The notes under the pieces are model-generated. The model was not told where the DNA came from, made no database searches, and saw only the letters and a program-made list of their open reading frames with translations. A stretch of DNA of 64,000 bases from Mesodorylaimus sp. YZB2_4. Its lineage: Eukaryota; Nematoda; Enoplea; Dorylaimida; Dorylaimidae. The stretch is from positions 372,001 through 436,000 of the forward strand of contig JASANH010000220.1 in NCBI GenBank assembly GCA_030248295.1. Reading direction: 5' to 3'. Within the stretch, counting starts at the first letter, position 1. Each line of letters opens with the position of its first letter. Shown one piece after another: positions 55,563 through 64,000 of this stretch. The position numbers and the translations under genes were made by a program.

Positions 55563-58500
55563 ATGGCTGATAATCGAGGCCAAAATGTAAACGAATCCGG
55601 CCCGGCCGACGGAAATGACGATCTTGGAGTTGGGCTGGCTGAAGTGTCCGACTCTGAAATAATGGACGCGGAAAAGCCTCGCTTGGGACAGGTAGGGTCC
55701 GGTTACATTCGGTATGTGTAGGCTGGCTGATATGTGTTACTTACTATGCTGCCTCCTTCCCCTCGTTACTACGTTTTTCATATTTATGTGGGCCTGTCAA
55801 AACAAAACAAAACCGCGCGGCAAGCGTAAAAGGAGGCAGGGAAGATGTGAGGACTGAGTCAAACCACCTCATCCGTTCGAAGTGGGAAATACCGTATGCT
55901 ATTATGTGGGTTTTTGTTTAGCCCCGGCCAGTTGTTAAACCGAAGCAAAATGAAAACGAAGAAGAAGAAGATGACGATGAAATGAGTTCAAGCTTACAAA
56001 CATTTGTTTACTACGAACGGCCAGTAAGTCGTCCATGCTCACAATCAGCCCGCAGGTACCGCGGTTTTCATATCAACAAATTCTGTCCATATAGATTGGT
56101 CGAAAGCAACTACCGCAGGCTCCTACCCAGGAGGCGTCGGAAATGGTTGCAGAAGAAGAATCGGAAGAATCAAGCGATTCAGAAAAAGATAAAATTCCTG
56201 AGCGAAAGCCAGCTGAAAAAGCTCCGACTGATCCGAAAAAACTTGAAGAGGCAAAATCATCGAGCCAACCAGCTTCTACAGAAAGGCCAAAGGATCCGAA
56301 ACAAAAGGATTCTAAAAAAGTGGAAGAAGCTAAGCAGCCTGAACCTTCAAAAGAAAAACCAAAAGACTCGAAGCCAGCTGAATCGAGACCAGTATGGACT
56401 TGCTTGCTGACTCGCAGATTTCCGAATGACCACCATTTCACTTTGCATTTAGGAGCCAAGTAGTCCGAAGACTCCCGCTGACGCTCAACCGAAACCCGAA
56501 ACACCAAAGTCGGAACAGCTTCCTCAAGAATCTGAAGCGAAAATGGTTGACGATGGGGATTCGGACAAATCGATTGAATTGGAGCAAGCGTCTAACCAGC
56601 CAAAGCGCGTCAGTTTTTTGAATGATGTCGAGAAAGAAACCAGTACGTAGACAAATCTGTGGGAGATAGTGCTAGGGACCTTGGGTTTTAAAGAGATAGG
56701 ACTTGCAATGAAGTTTCAGCTTGGTTCTTTTTCAGCTCCCGAGGAAACTGGTGATTATGATATTTTGGAACCAGCTTTGACGGATAATCGAGTGTTGAAA
56801 GAGCCAGCTATCCAAGTCAGCACAGCAGTTAATCTTGGTGTTGTGCGAGAAATGAAGCGTTTAGTTCAGATCGTCCATCGTCCAAAATTGATCAGCAGCT
56901 CCGTAAAGAAAGAGCTTCTTGCCTCTGAAGACAAAGCTCCAGCTGACGACTCAGGTTCCAAAGTTCAAAAACGCGGTGGCCCAGCGCAAAAACCAGTTTC
57001 TCCCGCAGCTGCACCTATAATTACTCCTTTAAGCAAATCGAAAACTGTTGGCGATCAGCGTCAAATTGAAGCGACTGCTGCTAAAATCGTTAAGCCGGCA
57101 TCAAAGCTCGTGAATAATGTGCCAGTTACAGTAGTAAGGAAGGTCGCTGAAAGTCAACGACCATCGGTGCGTGAATCGGGACCAAAACAAGAATGCGAAG
57201 TTCATGCTACTTCACTGACGCCGCTGACACCGAAGGTTCAGGAAAGCAAGCCCAAAAAAGAAACGCCAATCAAGAAAACTTACCTGCGGCTAGCTGAATC
57301 GAAAAAGAATGAGCATGCAGTTCAAGAGATGAAGACTATTTCTACTGTTGCGGTCGCTTTGAGCTCTACTACCTCAGGCGAACCGAAAGGTATTGGTGAC
57401 GAGCGCCAAATCGAAGGACTCGTTGGCAATACTGTCGCGCCGAAAGAGAAAGAGGCTGCAGACAGCTCTGCTGTGGCAATTTCGATTAATAGGATCACAG
57501 CGAAAACTCATCAGCCGTCAGAACTCAAATCTGGACCAAACAGGGAAATGAAAATTCAAGCCGCTCAAGCGACCACAGTGAAACAAAGCGAAAAATGGGT
57601 ACGTCCCGTGGCTATAGGATCAGAGGCGGCCGAAGTGAAAGTGGTCAAAGAACACGGTGCCCTACGGGACACAGCTATTTCTAAGGTAGACCTGCGGCTT
57701 GCTGAATCGAAGAAGACTGACCGGACAGATCAAGAAAAGAAGATAATTCGTACCGTTGCGGCGCAGTGCAGTCCAGTCCCTTCAAACGAACTAGCTGATA
57801 GTAATCAGCGTCGCATCGAAAGACGCGTTGTCGAAGTTGTGAAAGCGAAATCGCAACCTATCGATGATCAGTCGTTTGTATCGATTCCAGTCGAAAGAGA
57901 AGCCGTAAACGTTCATCAGCCATCGCTACGTGAGCCCCCACGTCCGAAAGGAGTGGATATTCACGTGACTCAGTTAAAGACCATAAATCTTACCGACAAA
58001 TCACCAACCTTATTGGATATCGAGATGGAAGAAATTGATGTGGAACAGATTCAACAACGCGAATCTATTAAAGAAACGCCTATCCGTACGGCAGAGTTGC
58101 AGTTGGCAAAATCAAAGAAATCAGAAAAATCAGCAGAGCAATCGAAGATATCCTCTGTCATTGCAACTCCAGTGAAGATTTCGAGCGATGATGATAGCGA
58201 TAAGGAAGAAGCACCATCAAAGATTCCTCCAACCACTCCTGTCGAATCGAAGGAAAATCAGAAAAATGTGGTCGATAAGCCCGAACCTGTTGCGGAGGAA
58301 GAAACGAAGCCTGTGATGGCGTCGACCAGTCGTGGCGAACCAGCAGAAGGTTATGAATTGGTGATGATAGATATCTCAGCAACTATAGATATTCCTGCAC
58401 CTGAAGATGATATCGAGCCAACTTTTCTTTCATTCAACGCCAATATCGACCCAGCTCGTGCCACTGTTGACGCAGCTATATCTGGCAATATTGATATTGC

Positions 58501-59251
58501 TAGTGATGTCGAGAGCAGTGGTGTTGGCCGCGGCCAGATTGCGTTGGAGAATGCTAATCCAGTTGATATCGATCAGAGTGATGTCAATGGAGTCGCTGAA
58601 AAAGGAGAGCCGAGTGCAAGAAATAAAATCGATTCTAGCAGCTCGCCTGGGATCAATCGTGGCGGAATCAATGACGATCCAGATAATTTTCGACCAGCCA
58701 AAGTCAGTAGCGCCCCAGCTCAAATCGATCGTGGAGGTGGTCCTGTTCACGATCGATCCATCGATCGTGGAGGTCGACACATCCCTCGAGAAAGAGTTAC
58801 TAAAAGTGGTGGGCGCAGCCTACGAGGCATCAGACCTGGTGATACTGATCGAGCAAATAGCCGTGCCAGTATTGATCATAGTTCAAACAGGCCCCGATCT
58901 GCTGACTCTCTTCCTCAGCGAAATCAAGATGGAAGGTTGAGCTGCCAGAAGGAAATCGATCCTGCTGGCACTAGCGAAAGCAATATCATCGTCCTCACTG
59001 GTCGTGATGGGGGAGGCGGAAGATCTTCTGGTGTGACTTCGCGAATGGCTGAAAGGAAGTCATCGCCGACGGATGGTTCGAAAAGTCCCCCATCGAGTCC
59101 CAATGCGCATAACTTTATACAAAGGCTAATGTGTCCATCGTCTGCGACGCCCATCGAATTAGTCGATACATTGGCTTCCGAGTCTCCTGTCGTCTTCGTT
59201 TTCGTGGACTCTGAAGGAAACGTCGTCCAGCAAAAACCGGGTGTTGCCTAA
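55563..59251 (+). CDS. Large disordered Lys/Glu/Ser-rich protein with RVSF motif
   Basis: Five exons, 55563-55691, 55922-56023, 56095-56391, 56453-56642 and 56736-59251, join in phase to give 1077 residues. The N-terminal part is strongly acidic and Lys/Glu/Pro-rich. Residues PKRVSFLNDVEKET, spanning the end of exon 4 (about 56608-56642), contain RVSF, a match to the PP1-docking RVxF motif with its usual basic residue before it. The middle has three imperfect repeats of about 125 residues, each with an R-Q-I-E or R-R-I-E start, a KETPI or RDTAI word and LRLAESKK or LQLAKSKK. The C-terminal part is Ser/Arg/Asp-rich (IDRGGGPVHDRS, SIDRGGRH) and ends with ESPVVFVFVDSEGNVVQQ. No enzymatic domain is seen. 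An AATAAA signal lies 40 bp after the stop (59291). I do not recognise the family; the PP1 link is inference. Confidence 0.8.
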
Positions 59252-60437
59252 TCGTAAGGTTTGCTTTATTTCTGTATCTTTATAGACGGGAATAAATTGC
59301 TTTACTTTCAGAATGAGCAAAGAGCGGACACGAAAAATTTTTTAGCGTTTTTTAGTATATATTGCTACTAGATGCAGACAAATATAACTGGTTTGATCGT
59401 TGCCCACAATTTTGCGTCGATTCTTTTATACCGATTTCTATGCATACAATTTGTATTAGTGTAGAATCCATTAATGTGCTAGGTGTTAGTGGTGGTGAAT
59501 GTATGCTTTGCTGCGGTAATGATACTTGATACAAAATCGATGCTGCCTTTAGTGATTGTATTTAGTTTGAAAAAAGTGGTCGTCTCTGCGGTTTTGAATG
59601 AATTGAATATGCATGCGCGAGGGCGAGGGCGGGATTTCAAAGGACACTCCAATAGAATGCGATATTATTATTGTGCGACCAGAACTAATAATCCGATGAT
59701 AGAGAAGGAAGTCAAGGATTTTAAAGTTACAAAGGAGATCCTGATTAATATAGCGCCTAATCGTAAGTCTAGGTTCCGCTGTCCTGGCAGAGCTGTCAAT
59801 ATGATATAATCCTGCAGGGAGCCTGCGCCTCGCAAGGGTGGTATGAAGATGCGTCAACAAAAGGCATTTTATTCCTGTAACACAGCCAAGAAATGCGCGC
59901 ATGTTTGCTCATTGTGTACCTACATCACAGTGGTATGCTGCATCGTACGCATAACGGCGTCTACCACTTACTCTTACATACAGTATTTGCATGGTCTACT
60001 TATAATCTGTTCGCTTTATCCTTTTCAGCGTTGTCTTTCTGGAGCCATTTCTCTCATATTCTCTTGGTCCTCTAGTCTCTATGACGAAACCTGTTTCCCA
60101 CGTCCAGGAAAGCTTGCCAAGACATAATGATGACTACAGGTTTTCTTTTCCCCGTATGCTCGAATTTCTCACCTTATTCCCGTTAAAGTCCTTTTATCCA
60201 GTGTTTACGTTGATTCGAAATTCCATAAACTTTTTGCGTGAACGTACAGTATGAGCCCATCGTACAAAAAGTCGCGCCGTACTCGCTTTCGTTCAAAACT
60301 GCATCTTGCAGGTATGCAGCATTTCCACCATCCTTCGACCTCCAACAGTCCACCAACCCCTGTTTTATATTGATACTGGGTCTGCTGTAAGCGATGCCTT
60401 ACACAAAACAAGCTTGCTCTCGAGCCAAAAACATGAA
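59252..60437. other. Intergenic
   Basis: 3' flank with an AATAAA at 59291-59296. No further gene is supported. Confidence 0.4.
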
Positions 60438-61204
60438 TTATTTCCAAAAAAAGTCTGTTATGACAGACTCGAAACTTTTAGACCAGCCAATGCGCACAGT
60501 GGAACCAGGGCTTAGGATGGCTGGTCTACTCGGCCACAAGGAAAGGAGAGGTGGCCCAACATGCTGCGCACTGCACACAGTGAAGAATCACTCGAATATA
60601 TTCTGTATGTATACAATGAGATGTCAGCATCAAAGCCACAAAGCCTGTATTCTGCGTACTGCTGATGTTCACACAAGCTCCCCAAAGCATGCCAGCTGTG
60701 CTGTTTCACACGAGTAAACTGAATATGATAAAGCTGTAGCTCTGCAAGTAAAGTGGCATGGCTTATCGTTTGATGCCTAAGCCTCGAGAGGCACTAAACA
60801 ATCTTTCCTCCCCTTCTTCCAAATTTATGTTCATGCGCATGTTTTACCGTATCAGTAATGACACACTCGAGGATGAAAGGACACATGACACAAATTATTT
60901 GCCTAGCCGCGAGTCGAACACTCCCTACTAATCATAAGAGCATGTGCGCGCATAGCCTGAGAATTAGGCATTCCTACTATGCAGACCATGAGCACTGGAT
61001 TACAGTCCTCTGCTCGTCGCCACGATCAATCTTCCTGTTGATATTCATGCAGATAAAGCAGCTTCTGCTCAGACATTTTTCAAAAACGGTGGTTGCGTTT
61101 AGCAGCTGGCCGAGTAGACCAGCCATCCTAAGCCCTGATTCCACTGTGTGCGCTGGCTGGTCTAAAAGTTTTGAGTCTGTCATAACAGACTTTTTTGGAA
61201 ATAA
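60438..61204. mobile_element. Inverted-repeat element, 767 bp, about 99-bp arms
   Basis: Left arm 60438-60536 and right arm 61107-61204 are reverse complements with a few differences. The arm begins TTATTTCCAAAAAA, then the palindromic GTCTGTTATGACAGAC, then AAACTTTTAGACCAGCCA, and ends CTACTCGGCCA. No transposase frame is present. Confidence 0.85.
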
Positions 61205-61989
61205 TAAGACCGTTTTCGGTTTTTTTTGCTACAAACTAATTTGGCCCGAAGCACTTGTTCTCGCAACTGAGAGAATTGAGTGGCTGCCATACGCCTTCTT
61301 CCAATGTCCCGTGCGGTCGTAGAAGTAAAGTCTCGTTGATAGTCTTTCGTTTGCTATCGCAAGACACCTAGCTATACTCGCTAGGTTATTACAAGGCGGC
61401 AGGAAAAACAACAAAAGTATGCTTCTTTTATGCCTCTATCATACCCGATACCATATCTTTGACTGGGCAAAAATTTGAAGACTACCCTCATATTCCTTGG
61501 TCACAATAATGTTCCTCTGTCCCGTGGAAAGAAGAATTGTTTCTGAAGAATTATTTCTGAAGAAAACACGCCACTCACCAGGCAACTCCAATGCCCATGA
61601 ACAAATTCACTGTACTGTACAGTATGTCCGCCCATCGTCGTTCCAACTGCTCCTCCCAACTGTTTCACCTGTCCCAAAGTGTACACCGCCCACTACTACG
61701 ACTGCCACACCAACACCCACCCTTTCAGTCACTCATACGAGCAAAAAATTTTCTGGTGGTTTTAGTTTATTTCTGCTAGCTAAGATCTAATTGCAAGATG
61801 CTAAGTAGGCAGCAGCCAAGCATCCGTGAGCGTTTTATGCACTGGAAATAAGGCATTCTTTTTATTACAAAAAGCACGAGTTCGCTTCGACGAATAAGCA
61901 AGTATAGACAAGCCCGACACATCAACCAATCCAATCAGCACGGGGTCAAATCACGCAAAAACAGGTTTGCGTTTTCGCCTGGCTCAACT
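61205..61989. other. Intergenic with inverted partial copy of the neighbouring gene
   Basis: Contains the 61633-61752 fragment described separately; otherwise nothing recognised. Confidence 0.4.
61633..61752 (+). pseudogene. Inverted partial copy of the mucin-like gene
   Basis: The run CATCGTCGTTCCAACTGC, then CGACTGCCACACC and CCAGTCAC-like words through CGAGCAAAAA, in this order on the plus strand, matches the minus-strand coding sequence of the Thr-rich gene at about 62440-62545 (end of its TM and start of its Thr-rich tail). It is diverged and short, so no product is expected. Confidence 0.75.
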
Positions 61990-62994
61990 TCAGTCATCTT
62001 CAGTCCTTGATGCCGCTTCCGTTTGCGCACTTGTTGTTGGCACCTCGGCCGCCGTTTTCGAGGTACTAGATTTTGTGGTCTTCGTCTTCGTCGTCCTCGT
62101 CTGTTTGGATGTCGTGGTCTTGATTGTAGTCGTTGTCGCAGCTGCAGTCGTGGTGGTTGTACTCGGCGATGTGGTGGTGGTGGTCGTCGTCGTCGTGGCC
62201 GTGGTAGACGTGGTAGACGTGGTGGCCGTGGTGGCCGTGGTAGACGTGGTAGACGTGGTGGCCGTGGGGGTCGTGGTGGCCGCGGGAGACGTGGTGGCCG
62301 TGGTGGCCGTGGTAGACGTGGTGGCCGTGGTGGCCGTGTCAGACGTGGCAGACGCGGTGGCCGTGGTTCCCTTGCTGATTGTTGTGGGCGTCCGCGTTTC
62401 CGTTTCGGCCGTGGTCTTGGCTGTTGCACTCCAGGTGGCATTTTTGCTGGTATGCGTGACTGGAAGGGCGGGTGTCGGTGTGGCAGTCGCTGTAGCTGGT
62501 GGTGACCGCTTGGCTAAAAGGATGGCAGTTGGAACGACGATTATCAGAGCTGTGATCACGGCAGCCACTGCGCCCCCGATTATGCAGTATTTCCGACGGC
62601 GACGACGTTCAGCTTCTTCTTGAATCACGAGGTGCATGATGGGCGAACTGCCGATTCCCCCGTGGGTTTTGAAATACTTTCGCCATGGTTCTTGCTTGCT
62701 ACTTTTAGTTCGGTCTCGGTTCTCCTTTCTCGGCGACGGGACGTGCTTAGGCAGAAGCACCGTAGTCTCGTTTCCTGTGTACAGGCTGGCCGGTAGAGCC
62801 GCCAAGTCGACTTGGAGTTTGGGAACCTGGTACGAACGTGGCAAGGCCATGCTCGATTCCGATTCCGCTGACGATTCCACCGCCGAGTGGTGAGACGCTG
62901 TCGGACGAACCGATTTGCTTGTTGCCGCCGGTGCCATCGAGCGAGTACCAGTAGCTGATGGCGACATGACGAGTCGCGATGCTTTGGACGCCAT
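61990..62994 (-). CDS. Single-pass membrane protein with Thr-rich mucin-like tail
   Basis: One open frame of 334 residues from the ATG at 62994 (an in-frame ATG at 63147 would add 51). The N-terminal 135 residues are basic and Ser-rich without a signal peptide, ending ERRRRRKY. One TM segment follows (residues about 137-161; CIIGGAVAAVITALIIVVPT). The C-terminal about 170 residues are almost wholly Thr/Ala/Ser, built largely from 9-bp units encoding (S/A)TT, and end SRTEDD. The positive residues before the TM and the Thr-rich side after it suggest type II topology with a heavily O-glycosylated extracellular tail. Antisense frames through the repeat are artefacts. I recognise no homologue; surface coat or cuticle association is inference. 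Confidence 0.75.
   Translation of the reverse strand: MASKASRLVMSPSATGTRSMAPAATSKSVRPTASHHSAVESSAESESSMALPRSYQVPKLQVDLAALPASLYTGNETTVLLPKHVPSPRKENRDRTKSSKQEPWRKYFKTHGGIGSSPIMHLVIQEEAERRRRRKYCIIGGAVAAVITALIIVVPTAILLAKRSPPATATATPTPALPVTHTSKNATWSATAKTTAETETRTPTTISKGTTATASATSDTATTATTSTTATTATTSPAATTTPTATTSTTSTTATTATTSTTSTTATTTTTTTTTSPSTTTTTAAATTTTIKTTTSKQTRTTKTKTTKSSTSKTAAEVPTTSAQTEAASRTEDD
62194..62370. repeat. 9-bp coding minisatellite
   Basis: About 19 imperfect 9-bp units alternating GTGGTAGAC and GTGGTGGCC on the plus strand, inside the Thr-rich coding region. On the coding strand they give Ser-Thr-Thr and Ala-Thr-Thr. Confidence 0.9.
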
Positions 62995-64000
62995 CTTTCC
63001 CGATTTCCGATTTCGCTTCTCACAACACCGACACCTAACCTGTCGCCGAGAACGTCGACCATGCACTGAACGAGCACACAGTGCGGGTGTACAGAACAGT
63101 GGCAGGCAAAAATGTAAAGTGTAGGTCGGTGTACAGTATATCAGCAACCATGATCTTTCGACGATTATTGGTCCAGTCCCACAGTGGCCCTATTGATGCA
63201 GTTTACAGTTTACTTTCGCTGCAGTTGTACATTTGCACGAATACACTGTTAAATAGGGGGAGGCGCTGATTCGCCTCTCGTCATAACAAACTCTAGAAAA
63301 TCCTCGCGCGGGCCTCATGCGCGACAACTCGTATGGGCATTCGATTCTACAGTATATGCAGCTGAGAGCATCACCTTCCAAGGATTTCATGCTGATGTTT
63401 CAACCACGCAGCAGGCGGGAAGATTTGATCGGCTTCTGGGTATTTTTCGAGGCGTGAAAGCTCCGCGAGTTAATTACTTCTTACTGCAATAGTATAAGAC
63501 CTCGTGTCTCGTAGATAAGTGTATTACTCTACCGCACCGAGCACGCACAGGCGTGAGACTGACAAAGGTAACAACACGAGGTTATCAGTGCAACATCACG
63601 GACAAAGACGAAAACAAGGAACTGGTGGGCATGACCTGCACCTGATATAGATAGGCCTGAATGGGCAAAGGTAGCAGTGGCGCACACGACGTGATTATCA
63701 TGGTGCATAAACTAAGTTAGATCTTATCTTCCCCTTGCGATAGGGATTCATCGTCAGTAGTAGTCGTTTTATTGTTGTTGTAGAGATAAAGTATGACTGA
63801 ATCTAGCGACTTCCCAGTGGGGCAGGCAATCTTCTCAGTCGTTAGCCTGCTTCCTCCGAGAAGGCTGTTTCTGGAATTCGCTTTTTTATTTTATGTTACT
63901 GCGCTGTAAATATTCTCCTCCTACCTGAATGAGGAGTCACTGAGGGTCGGTAACCTAACGATATGCCGTACCACTCATTTATTAGCCCAGGTATAGCATT
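62995..64000. other. 5' flank of the mucin-like gene, no further gene seen
   Basis: Likely promoter side of the minus-strand gene. No exon or repeat is recognised to the window end. Confidence 0.4.

Noticed and set aside
61967..62623. Val-rich and Gly/Arg-rich frames on the plus strand and a Pro/Arg-rich frame on the minus strand
   Set aside because: Other-frame readings of the Thr-rich minisatellite.

Overview
The window is eukaryotic nuclear DNA and most likely comes from a nematode. The genes carry many short spliceosomal introns with GTAAGT-type donors and TTTCAG/TTTTAG-type acceptors. The content also fits a nematode: a complete cuticlin-type ZP gene with a furin-like site and C-terminal anchor, a PP1-like phosphatase, a tandem-domain tyrosine phosphatase, a DEG/ENaC channel with a Gly-Ala-Ser filter motif, a STAT starting at the coiled coil, and a small secreted protein with a CPG4-like cysteine pattern. 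The species cannot be named from the sequence. Most gene models below were assembled by hand from exons whose splice phases agree.

Layout. 0.4-3.6 kb: intracellular part of a tandem PTP whose two domains both lack key catalytic residues. 5.0-5.4 kb: a fold-back element directly upstream of a PP1-like phosphatase (5.55-6.72 kb). 7.1-7.8 kb: a broken tyrosine-kinase domain. 8.4-9.9 kb: a membrane-anchored protein resembling the N-terminal part of PEP-synthase-like proteins, tail to tail with a CPG4-like secreted gene (9.9-10.7 kb). 12.8-13.7 kb: a two-HMG-box gene with a frameshifting 10-bp duplication and a duplicated 3' end. 15.4-19.0 kb: STAT (minus). 20.8-23.2 kb: cuticlin (plus). 23.3-26.7 kb: NOC2 (minus). 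27.1-32.3 kb: TMCO4-type protein (plus), with a small two-exon gene inside intron 2 on the other strand. 32.8-34.9 kb: DEG/ENaC (minus). 38.4-40.4 kb: tyrosine aminotransferase-like enzyme (minus). 43.9-44.3 kb: a GAGCC array of about 87 units. 46.8-48.5 kb: two inverted-repeat elements side by side. 49.9-50.5 kb: a PI3K p110 N-terminal (adaptor-binding) fragment. 53.7-55.1 kb: a cysteine-rich secreted protein with a GC-AG intron. 55.6-59.3 kb: a large, probably disordered protein with an RVSF motif. 60.4-61.2 kb: another inverted-repeat element. 62.0-63.0 kb: a single-pass protein with a mucin-like Thr-rich tail.

The genes do not form a pathway or operon; they are a normal mix of housekeeping (NOC2, aminotransferase), signalling (STAT, PTP, PP1-like, PI3K fragment) and surface or secreted products (cuticlin, CPG4-like, mucin-like, DEG/ENaC). 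The space between them is filled with non-autonomous DNA-transposon-like inverted repeats and dispersed repeats. I found no tRNA, rRNA, CRISPR array or complete autonomous transposon. The points most worth a second look are the doubly degenerate PTP, the multi-exon secreted genes that long-ORF scans miss, the nested antisense gene, the HMG gene with two opposing frameshifts, and the PP1-docking motif in the disordered protein.
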